Assembly (NCBI GenBank): GCA_025463985.1
Contig: JAODBM010000002.1
Span: 124,001 to 188,000, forward strand
Origin: Acidimicrobiales bacterium
GTDB taxonomy: Bacteria; Actinomycetota; Acidimicrobiia; Acidimicrobiales; Iamiaceae
Length of the DNA stretch: 64,000 bases
Reading direction: 5' to 3'
Under the pieces are notes generated by a model. It worked only from the letters and a program-made list of their open reading frames with translations, was not told where the DNA came from and searched no databases. How positions within the stretch are numbered: position 1 is the stretch's first letter; each line of letters starts with the position of its first letter. The position numbers and the translations under genes were made by a program. Of this stretch, positions 38,044 through 45,709 are shown piece by piece.

Positions 38044-39708
38044 TCAGCGGGCACCGGCGTCGAGCTGGCCGTCGCGCAGCTGCTGGCGGAGCCGGAACTT
38101 CTGGACCTTGCCGGAGGGCGTGCGGGGGAGCTCCTCGACGGGGTGGATCGACTCGGGCCACTTCTGGCGGGCCAGGCCCGCGGTGGCGAGGTGCTGGCGC
38201 ACCTCGTCGAGCGTCGGAGCCGGCCTGCCCTCGCGGACGCGCAGCACCGCCGCGGCGTGCTCGCCCAGCCGCTGGTCCGGCGCGGCCACCACGCTGGCCT
38301 CGGCGACGGCGTCCATCCCGAGGAGCAGCTCCTCGATCTCCTGGGCGCTGATGTTCTCGCCGCCCCGGATGATGAAGTCGGCGATGCGGTCGGTGATCGT
38401 GAGGTAGCCGTCGTCGTCGAGCACGCCCACGTCACCGGTGCGATACCACCCGTCGTCGTCGAAGGCGGCGGCCGTCAGCTCGGCGTCGGTGTAGCCGGGG
38501 AAGCAGTCGGGCCCCCGGCTCAGGATCTGGCCGTCGGCGTCGAGGCGCACGTCGACGCCCGGCAGGGCGCGACCGTCGGTCGTGAGCCGCTTCACCTGGT
38601 CGTCGTCGATCATGCAGGCGGTGATCGACGGGTGCTCGGTGCTCCCGTAGGACCGGAACACCTTGATGCCCATCCGCGTCGCCCGCTCCGTCACCGCGAC
38701 CGGGACCGACGAACCGCCGAGGCCGGCGTACGGCATGAGCGCGAGGAGCTCGTCGTCGAAGTCGGGATGGTCGAGGAGGCTGGTCAGGAAGAAGGTCGCC
38801 CCGCCGCCGACGCCGAGGCGCTCCTCGCGCATCATCCGCAGGACCTCGGCCGGGTCCCAGACGTCGATCAGGTTCACGGCACGGTCGCGCAGCAGCGGGA
38901 CGAGGAAGGCGTTGAGCATCCCGATGAAGTGGCCGACCGGCGCACCGGTGATCTGGGGCGGCCCGCCGGCCGGGAAGAAGGCGTCGAGCTGACGGACCTC
39001 CGAGCCGATCGTGCGGTGGGTGTGCACGACGCCTTTGGGGTCACGGGTGGTGCCGGACGTGAAGCCAACGACGGCCGGGGAGTCGGGGTCGACGGCGAGC
39101 GGTCCGGCGATCGGATCGGCGTCGAGCATGGACGCGAAGGGCGTCGCCGCGGCCGGTAGCGCCTCCCGGGGCGTGTCGCCGACGACGAGCCACCGGGGGC
39201 CGGGTCGGGCCGCCAGGAGCGACTCGTACACGGCGAGGTAGTCCCCGTGCCCGAACCGGTCGGCGGTCACGATGACGTCGGGCGACGTGGTGCGCAGGAT
39301 GTAGTCGACCTCCTTCGCGCCGTAGAAGTGCACGATCGGCACCACGACGGCACCGAGGTAGGCGGCCGCCCAGAACGCGATGCCGGCCTCGACCCAGTTC
39401 GGGAGCTGGATGACCACCACGTCGCCCGGGCCGATCCCCTGCGCGTGCAGGGACGCGGCGAGCGCGCGGGCCGCCCGGTCGACGTCGGCGAACGTGCCCT
39501 GCCACGGGCGGACCTTCGAGCGGACCCGGAAGCCCGAACCGCCCCTGGTCCCGAGGCCCTTGGCGACGGTCTCGCCGAGCGTGGCGTCATCCCACCAACC
39601 GTGGGCGCGGTAGCGCGCGGCGCGATCCCGCGGCACCGATCGCAGGTGCCACCGATCCGCTGCCGCGCCGCTCTGGTCCCCCACGCGTCCTCCTCGATCC
39701 CCGAGCAC
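38044..39708 (-). CDS. AMP-dependent acyl-CoA synthetase
   Basis: VGFTSGTTRDPKGVVHTHRT...FRSYGSTEHPSITACMID...[39 protein letters not shown]. Confidence 0.92.
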   Translation of the reverse strand: MLGDRGGRVGDQSGAAADRWHLRSVPRDRAARYRAHGWWDDATLGETVAKGLGTRGGSGFRVRSKVRPWQGTFADVDRAARALAASLHAQGIGPGDVVVIQLPNWVEAGIAFWAAAYLGAVVVPIVHFYGAKEVDYILRTTSPDVIVTADRFGHGDYLAVYESLLAARPGPRWLVVGDTPREALPAAATPFASMLDADPIAGPLAVDPDSPAVVGFTSGTTRDPKGVVHTHRTIGSEVRQLDAFFPAGGPPQITGAPVGHFIGMLNAFLVPLLRDRAVNLIDVWDPAEVLRMMREERLGVGGGATFFLTSLLDHPDFDDELLALMPYAGLGGSSVPVAVTERATRMGIKVFRSYGSTEHPSITACMIDDDQVKRLTTDGRALPGVDVRLDADGQILSRGPDCFPGYTDAELTAAAFDDDGWYRTGDVGVLDDDGYLTITDRIADFIIRGGENISAQEIEELLLGMDAVAEASVVAAPDQRLGEHAAAVLRVREGRPAPTLDEVRQHLATAGLARQKWPESIHPVEELPRTPSGKVQKFRLRQQLRDGQLDAGAR

Positions 39709-39753
39709 TATGCCACGGCGGAAGAGTTTTTGCTAACCGCATTGCTGCATTGA

Positions 39754-39768
39754 GAGAACTACGTTATC
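39754..39768. promoter_or_regulatory. Candidate shared motif GAGAACTACGTTATC between divergent ligase and reductase genes
   Basis: 13/15 match to GAGAACGACATTATC at 53456. Confidence 0.4.
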
Positions 39769-39778
39769 TTCCTGATAC

Positions 39779-40837
39779 ATGGCGATCCCGGCACCGACGG
39801 CGCGACCTGCGGGCGCCGGCCGCGACCGTGGGTACCACCCGCTCCGCGTCCGGCGCATCGTGCAGGAGACCGTCGACGCCTGCTCGATCGTGCTCGAGGT
39901 GCCCGAGGATCTGCTCGACGCCTTCGCCTACGACGCCGGGCAGTTCTGCACGTTCCGCGTGTCGATCGAGGGCCAGGAGCGGCTGCGGTGCTACTCGATG
40001 TCCTCGTCACCGGAGGTCGATGCCGAGCTGCAGGTGACCGTGAAGCGGGTGCCGGGCGGCGCCGTCTCGAACTGGCTCAACGACGCGCTCGCTCCGGGCG
40101 ACGTCATCGACGCCAGCCCACCGTCCGGCCTCTTCCGGCTGGGCGACGCGACGGGCGACATCGTGGCCTTCGGTGGTGGAAGCGGGATCACCCCGATCTT
40201 CTCGATCGTGAAGTCCGCGTTGGCCACGACCTCTCGGCGCGTCCGGCTCCTCTACGCCAACCGCGACCAGGACGCCGTGATCTTCAGCGCTGAGCTCGCG
40301 GCCCTCGAGGCGCGGCACCCCGACCGCCTGCTCGTCGCCCATCACCTGGACGTCGACCGGGGCTTCGTCGAGCCCGGCACGGTGCGCCCACTCATCGACG
40401 ACGCCATCGACGCCGACTTCTACGTCTGCGGACCCGGGCCGTTCATGGACGTGGTCGAGGGCACGCTGCTCGAGCAGGGCATCGCTCCGGCCCGGATCCA
40501 CATCGAGCGGTTCTCGCGGGCGGACGAGCCGGCCGTGCCCGAGCCGCTCCCCGCCGAGGCCAGCCGCATCGAGGTGACGATCGAGCTCAACGGCCAGGTC
40601 GGCCGCACCGAGCACCGCCCGGGCACGACGATCCTGCAGACCGCCCGGCAGCTGGGCATGGCCGCGCCGTTCTCCTGCGAGTCCGGCAACTGCGCGACGT
40701 GCATGGCCAAGCTGGTCGTGGGCGAGGCGACGATGCGCACCAACAACGCCCTGGCACCCGACGAGGTGGCCGACGGCTGGGTGCTCACGTGCCAGGCCGT
40801 TCCGACGACGCCGTCCGTGCGCGTCCTCTACGAGTAG
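39779..40837 (+). CDS. Ferredoxin-NAD(P) reductase with C-terminal plant-type [2Fe-2S] (Rieske oxygenase reductase component, KshB/HMP-like)
   Basis: ...RCYSMSSSPEVDAELQVTVKRVPGGAVSNWLND...FGGGSGITPIFSIVKSAL...CESGNCATCMAKLVVGEATMRTNNALAPDE...GWVLTCQA. Confidence 0.92.
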   Translation: MAIPAPTARPAGAGRDRGYHPLRVRRIVQETVDACSIVLEVPEDLLDAFAYDAGQFCTFRVSIEGQERLRCYSMSSSPEVDAELQVTVKRVPGGAVSNWLNDALAPGDVIDASPPSGLFRLGDATGDIVAFGGGSGITPIFSIVKSALATTSRRVRLLYANRDQDAVIFSAELAALEARHPDRLLVAHHLDVDRGFVEPGTVRPLIDDAIDADFYVCGPGPFMDVVEGTLLEQGIAPARIHIERFSRADEPAVPEPLPAEASRIEVTIELNGQVGRTEHRPGTTILQTARQLGMAAPFSCESGNCATCMAKLVVGEATMRTNNALAPDEVADGWVLTCQAVPTTPSVRVLYE

Positions 40838-40851
40838 GAGAAGATCCGCCA

Positions 40852-41283
40852 ATGCCGCCGCTCCCGATCGACGACGTGCTCGAGCTCCAGCAGCTGCTGG
40901 CCCGGTACGCCGTCGGCATGACCAAGGACGACATCGAGGCGGTCATGGAGGTGTTCGCGCCGGGCGGCACCTACAGCGCGTTCGGCGACACCTACTCGCT
41001 GACCGACTTCCCCGCCCTCGTGGCCGCCGCGCCCAAGGGCCTCTTCATGGTCGGCCCGCCCGCGCTCGAGCTCCACGGCGACCGCGGCACCGGCCAGCAG
41101 CCGCTGTGCTTCGTCGAGCAGACGACCCACGACATGCGCATCGGCTGGTACACCGACACCTACACCCGCACGCCCGACGGCTGGCGGCTGCAGACCCGTT
41201 CGATGACGTTCTTGCGCAAGAGCGGCTCCCGCGACGCCGGCCGTGCCCACGACCCGACGCGGCCGGCACCGACCGCAGGTTGA
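40852..41283 (+). CDS. SnoaL/NTF2-like protein
   Basis: MPPLPIDDVLELQQLLARYAVGMTKDDIEAVMEVFAPGGTYSAFGDTYS...WYTDTYTRTPDGWRLQTRSMTFLRKSG. Confidence 0.82.
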   Translation: MPPLPIDDVLELQQLLARYAVGMTKDDIEAVMEVFAPGGTYSAFGDTYSLTDFPALVAAAPKGLFMVGPPALELHGDRGTGQQPLCFVEQTTHDMRIGWYTDTYTRTPDGWRLQTRSMTFLRKSGSRDAGRAHDPTRPAPTAG

Positions 41284-42413
41284 TGCAGCTCGACGCGTTC
41301 CGGGCCGCGCTCGACGCGTGGCTCGACGAGCACCAGCACGACCTCGTGCCCGACCACGCGGGCGTGGGCAGCCTCGACGAGCAGATGGCGCACCTGTCCA
41401 AGGTCAAGCGGCTTGCCTTCGACGCCGGCTGGATGCGCTGGGGCTGGCCGGAGGCGGTCGGCGGGCTCGGCGGGTCGACGCTGCTGCGTGCCTACCTCGG
41501 CGAGGCGCTCACGGCCCGGGACCTCGTGGAACCGGGGATCTACTCGATGACCGAGGTCCTGGCTCCGACGATGATCGACTACGCGCCGGCCGAGCTCGCG
41601 GCGGCGATGGTGCCCCGCCTGCTGCGCGGCGACGAGACGTGGTGCCAGGGGTTCTCCGAGCCGGACACCGGCAGCAACCTCGCCTCCCTGTCGTGCCGGG
41701 CGGCCCGCACCGACGCCGGGTGGCGGGTCACGGGTCAGAAGGTGTGGACGAGCCTCGCCCAGTACTCCCAGCGCTGCGTGCTCCTGACCCGGACCGGCAC
41801 GCCCGAGTCGGCCCACAAGGGCATCACCGCCCTGTTCGTCGACATGGACAGCCCGGGGATCACCGTCCGGCCGATCGAGACCATGCATGGCGCCCCGGAG
41901 TTCTCCGAGGTCTTCTTCGACGGCGTCCTGGTGCCGTTCGACCGGACCCTCGGCGAGGAGGGCCAGGGCTGGTCGGTGGCCATGGACCTGCTCCCGTTCG
42001 AGCGGAGCACCGCGCTGTGGCACCGCGCCGCCTACCTCCACCGCCGGTTGGAGCAACTGCTCGGCGCGGCACCGGCCGGCAGCCTCGACGCCGCGGACCT
42101 CGGCGAGGTGACCCAGATCCTGTACGCGTTCCGGGCCCGCTCCCGCGCCACCCAGCACCGTCTGGACGCGGGCGAGCGGCTCGGGCCGGAGACGTCGATC
42201 GACAAGGTGCTGGTCGCCACGGCCGAGCAAGCCGTGTACGACCTCGTCGCCGACGCCCTGCCCGCGGCGGTCACGATCGGTGACGACCCGGCCAGCGAGC
42301 GGTGGCGCACGGGCTTCCTCTACTCCCGGGCCGCGACGATCTACGGCGGCAGCGCCGAGATCCAGCGCAACATCATCGCCCGCCGCCTCCTCGACCTCGG
42401 GAACGACCGGTGA
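41283..42413 (+). CDS. Acyl-CoA dehydrogenase (alpha-type of pair)
   Basis: ...WCQGFSEPDTGSNLASLSCRAARTDAGWRVTGQKVWTSLAQYSQRC...YGGSAEIQRNIIARRLLDLGNDR. Confidence 0.9.
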   Translation: MQLDAFRAALDAWLDEHQHDLVPDHAGVGSLDEQMAHLSKVKRLAFDAGWMRWGWPEAVGGLGGSTLLRAYLGEALTARDLVEPGIYSMTEVLAPTMIDYAPAELAAAMVPRLLRGDETWCQGFSEPDTGSNLASLSCRAARTDAGWRVTGQKVWTSLAQYSQRCVLLTRTGTPESAHKGITALFVDMDSPGITVRPIETMHGAPEFSEVFFDGVLVPFDRTLGEEGQGWSVAMDLLPFERSTALWHRAAYLHRRLEQLLGAAPAGSLDAADLGEVTQILYAFRARSRATQHRLDAGERLGPETSIDKVLVATAEQAVYDLVADALPAAVTIGDDPASERWRTGFLYSRAATIYGGSAEIQRNIIARRLLDLGNDR

Positions 42414-43516
42414 TCGACGGCGCCGACCTCGAGCTCTTCACCCGCAGCCTGCGCCATGCCACCGACAGCAGCACGGGAGCCGCGCTCGACGCCGCCCTCG
42501 ACGACCTCGGCTGGCCGGACGCGCTCGCCGACGACCCGCGCGCCGCCGTCTCGATCCTGTTCGGCCTCCAAGGCGGGGCCAACGCGACCTCGTCCGCCCT
42601 CGACCACGTGCTCCTCGCCGCCCTCGCCCCCCTCACCCCCTTCGCCCCCCTCGAACTGGGCGGAAGCCCGGTCGCCCCAGCAACCGCCATCCCACCCGCC
42701 TCCAACCCCCTCGAACTGGGCGGAAACCCGGTCGCCCCAGCAACCGCCATCCCGCCCAGTTCAGGCGTGGGGGTGGGCGCGGGCGTGGGGGTGGTGCTGC
42801 CGGCGCTTGGCGGGTGGCACCCGCCAGGGGACCTGCGCGGTGGCCGCTTGGCCGTGGCCGGACTCGGCACCGCCGGCCTCGCGCACCGCGCGACGGCCAT
42901 CGTGGTCGCCCGCGCCGGCGACAAGACCGTCGCCGTCGCGGTGCCCACCGCGAGCCTCACGCTCCGTGCGGTGCAGGGCGTCGACCCAGAGCTCGGCCTA
43001 ATCGAGGTGACGGCCGACGGCCTCATCGTGGCGGTCGACCCCGACGCCGACCCCCTGACCGGTTGGACCAACGCCGTGGCCCTCGCCCAGGTCGCCCTCG
43101 GGCACGAGCTGGTGGGCGCGTCGCGCACGATGCTCGACCTCGCCCGCATCCATGCCCTCGAACGGGTCCAGTTCGGCCGGCCGATCAGCGCCTTCCAAGC
43201 CGTCCGTCACCGGCTGGCCGAGACCCTGGTCGCCATCGAGATGGCCGAGGCCCTGCTCGACGCCGCCTGGCTCGACCAGTCACCGCAGACCGCGGCCATG
43301 GCGAAGGCGCTGGCCGGCCGCGGCGCGCGCACCGCGGCCCGCCACTGCCAACAGGTGCTGGCCGGCATCGGCTTCACCACCGAGCACCCGCTCCACCGGT
43401 ACGTCCGGCGGATCCTCGTGCTCGACCAGCTGTACGGCGCCGCCCAGTCCCTCACCGCCGCGCTCGGCACCGAGCTCATCGCCACCCGCCAGCTCCCACC
43501 CCTGCTCCCCCTCTGA
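42410..43516 (+). CDS. Acyl-CoA dehydrogenase (beta-type of pair) containing in-frame repeat insertion
   Basis: GTG 42410 overlaps previous stop; C-terminal ACAD fold ...YDLARIHALERVQFGRPISAFQAVRHRLAETLVAIEMAEALLDAAW... (41283 partner); insert PLELGGSPVAPATAIPPASNPLELGGNPVAPATAIPPSSG. Confidence 0.87.
   Translation: MIDGADLELFTRSLRHATDSSTGAALDAALDDLGWPDALADDPRAAVSILFGLQGGANATSSALDHVLLAALAPLTPFAPLELGGSPVAPATAIPPASNPLELGGNPVAPATAIPPSSGVGVGAGVGVVLPALGGWHPPGDLRGGRLAVAGLGTAGLAHRATAIVVARAGDKTVAVAVPTASLTLRAVQGVDPELGLIEVTADGLIVAVDPDADPLTGWTNAVALAQVALGHELVGASRTMLDLARIHALERVQFGRPISAFQAVRHRLAETLVAIEMAEALLDAAWLDQSPQTAAMAKALAGRGARTAARHCQQVLAGIGFTTEHPLHRYVRRILVLDQLYGAAQSLTAALGTELIATRQLPPLLPL
42648..42762. 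repeat. 60-nt-period tandem repeat with palindromic arms (CGAACTGGGCGG...CCGCCCAGTTC) inside the ACAD coding sequence
   Basis: CTCGAACTGGGCGGAA[G/A]CCCGGTCGCCCCAGCAACCGCCATCCC at about 42650 and 42710 (one mismatch); right arm CCGCCCAGTTC at 42752-42762. Confidence 0.95.
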
Positions 43517-43545
43517 CCCGCCCCCGCCCCCAGCCCACCCCCCAG

Positions 43546-43597
43546 CGAATGTGGAGTAGAAGCGGTTGCCAGGACGACCGCTTCTACTCCACATTCG
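43546..43597. repeat. Perfect 21-bp-arm palindrome between convergent genes (hairpin / possible bidirectional terminator)
   Basis: CGAATGTGGAGTAGAAGCGGT - TGCCAGGACG - ACCGCTTCTACTCCACATTCG. Confidence 0.97.
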
Positions 43598-43646
43598 GGG
43601 ATCGGGATCGGGATCGGGGTCGGGGGGCGGGGGGCGGGGGGCGGGG
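43597..43646 (+). repeat. G-tract run (GGGATC)n then (GGGGGGC)n, potential G-quadruplex
   Basis: ggggatcgggatcgggatcggggtcggggggcggggggcggggggcggggtc read directly. Confidence 0.8.
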
Positions 43647-44936
43647 TCAGTGGGCGGGGGTGAGCTCGAGGTGGAGGCGGTTGAGGCCGCGGAGGATGTA
43701 CGTGGGGGCGTACTCGTAGCGGCGGGCGCCGGCCGGGCCGTGGTGGTCGTCGGAGATCCGGATGTCGGCCGTGCGGGCGAGCAAGCGCTCGACGGCGATG
43801 CGTCCCTCGGCCCGGGCCAGGGGACCGCCGGGACAGGTGTGGATCCCATGGCCGAACGCGAGGTGCTCGCGGGCGTTGTCGCGGTCGACGCGGAACGTGG
43901 CGGGCCGGTCGAACCGCCGCGGGTCGCGGTTGGCCGCAGCGTTCAGCACCATCACCGTGGTGCCCGCCGGGATGTCGACCCCGCCGATCGTCGTGGGGAC
44001 GCGTGACAGCCGGAAGTCGCCCTTCACCGGGCTCTCGGTCCGCAGCACCTCCTCCACGAAGTTCGGGATCCGCTCCGGCTCGGCGCGCAGCAGGCGCTGG
44101 AGGTCGGGGTCCTCGCCCAGCAGCTGGAACGCAGCGGCGAGCATGCGGACGGTCGTCTCCTGGCCGGCCCCGAAGAGGTTGGCCGCGACCCGGACCACGT
44201 CGATGACCTCGGGCGTCGAACCGTCGGGGAACGTGGCTTTGGCCAGGCCGGTGAGCACGTCGTCGCGCGGCTCGCGCCGGCGGTCTTCGACGTAGGTCGT
44301 GAACTGCTCGTAGAGGAACTCGAGCGGGCTGTGCGCGAGGGCGTCGTCGCCCGTGCTCCCGACCGCGCTCTTCGACCGGTGCCCTCCTTGGAGTCGATCC
44401 CGGAAGCGCTGGTGGTCCGACTCGGGGACGCCGAGCAGGTCGGCGATCACGAGCAGGGTGAACGGGCCGGCGAAGTCCCGCACCAGCTCGCACTCGCCGC
44501 GGGCGAGCACCTCGTCGATCTGCCGGTCGGCGAGGCACCACATGGCCTCCTCGTTCTGCTTCAGCCGCAGGGGCGTGAGCAGCCGCATCAGCAGCATCCG
44601 ATGGTCCTTGTGCCGCGGCGGGTCCATCGTGGGGAGCTGGTCGCTCATCGGCAGCTCGTCGCGGTGCTGCTCGATGAGCGCGCTGACGTCGTCGCCCTCG
44701 AGCGGGACGGGGAACCCTGGGAACGGCCCGGTGACCGCGTTGCACGACGAGAACGTGGCGGTGTCGTGGTACACGGCGAGCGCCTCCTCGTAGCCGGTCA
44801 CCATGACGACGTCGTGGTGGGGCTCGCGCTGCACCGGGCAGCGGTCGCGGAGGTGGTCGAGGTACGGGTACGGGTCGTCGACCACCGACGCGTCACGGAA
44901 GAAGTCGATCGCGTCGAAGTCGCTCATGTGGGTCAT
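43647..44936 (-). CDS. Cytochrome P450
   Basis: Heme motif LAFGHGIHTCPGGPLARAEG; I-helix FGAGQETTVRM; ExxR EEVLRTE. Confidence 0.94.
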   Translation of the reverse strand: MTHMSDFDAIDFFRDASVVDDPYPYLDHLRDRCPVQREPHHDVVMVTGYEEALAVYHDTATFSSCNAVTGPFPGFPVPLEGDDVSALIEQHRDELPMSDQLPTMDPPRHKDHRMLLMRLLTPLRLKQNEEAMWCLADRQIDEVLARGECELVRDFAGPFTLLVIADLLGVPESDHQRFRDRLQGGHRSKSAVGSTGDDALAHSPLEFLYEQFTTYVEDRRREPRDDVLTGLAKATFPDGSTPEVIDVVRVAANLFGAGQETTVRMLAAAFQLLGEDPDLQRLLRAEPERIPNFVEEVLRTESPVKGDFRLSRVPTTIGGVDIPAGTTVMVLNAAANRDPRRFDRPATFRVDRDNAREHLAFGHGIHTCPGGPLARAEGRIAVERLLARTADIRISDDHHGPAGARRYEYAPTYILRGLNRLHLELTPAH

Positions 44937-45709
44937 CCCTTGTCGAGGAAGCGGTCGAGGTTGGCGCGCAGCTCAGGTGACGTGAACGACCGGTCCTCGG
45001 CGGCGAGGGCGAAGTCGATGGTCGCCAGCACGGCGCGCTCCATGTGGAGGTTGAGGAGGCGCTTGGTGTCCTCGGTGGCCCGCCGTGGCAGCTTGGCGAT
45101 GCGGTGCGCACAGGCCAGCGCCTGCTCCAGCACGTCGCCGTCCGGGCACACGTGGTTGACGAGACCGATCTGGGCGGCGCGGGCCGCCGGGATCCTGTCG
45201 CCGGTCAACGCGTACTCCTTGGCCAGCTGCATGCTGATGAGCAGGGGCCAGGTGATCGGACCGCCATCGGCGGCCACCAGGCCGACCGCCACGTGCGGGT
45301 CGGCGAGGTAGGCGCCCTCGGCCATGAAGACGATGTCGGAGAGCGCGACGAGGCTGCAGCCGAGCCCGACGGCCGGGCCGTTGACGGCCGCGACCACGGG
45401 GACGCGGCAGGCGAGCATGCGCGTGACGATCGCCTTCCCGTCGACGAGCGACTCCTCCCGCAGCCCCGCGTCCTTCGTGAGCTCGTCGATGTAGCTCATG
45501 TCGCCTCCAGCCGAGAAGGCCCGGCCGTTGCCGGTGAGCACGACGGCCCGTGCCTCGAGGTCGGCGTCGACCTGCGGCCACAGCTCGGCCAGTCCACGGT
45601 GCAGCTCGCGGTTGGTGGCGTTGAGCTGCTCGGGCCGGTTCAGGCGGACGATCCGGACGGCGCCGTCGGCCTCGACCTCGATGGCGCCCGGCACGTCGTA
45701 GCCCGTCAT
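44933..45709 (-). CDS. Enoyl-CoA hydratase/isomerase
   Basis: VRIVRLNRPEQLNATNRELH...FSAGGDMSYIDEL...AAVNGPAVGLGCSLVALSDIVFMAEGAYLADPHVAVGLVAADGG. Confidence 0.92.
   Translation of the reverse strand: MTGYDVPGAIEVEADGAVRIVRLNRPEQLNATNRELHRGLAELWPQVDADLEARAVVLTGNGRAFSAGGDMSYIDELTKDAGLREESLVDGKAIVTRMLACRVPVVAAVNGPAVGLGCSLVALSDIVFMAEGAYLADPHVAVGLVAADGGPITWPLLISMQLAKEYALTGDRIPAARAAQIGLVNHVCPDGDVLEQALACAHRIAKLPRRATEDTKRLLNLHMERAVLATIDFALAAEDRSFTSPELRANLDRFLDKG

Noticed and set aside
42302-42409. N-terminal extension of the 42302-43516 ORF
   Set aside because: First 36 codons overlap the 3' end of the preceding ACAD out of frame and are low-complexity; GTG 42410 start gives a typical ACAD N-terminus.
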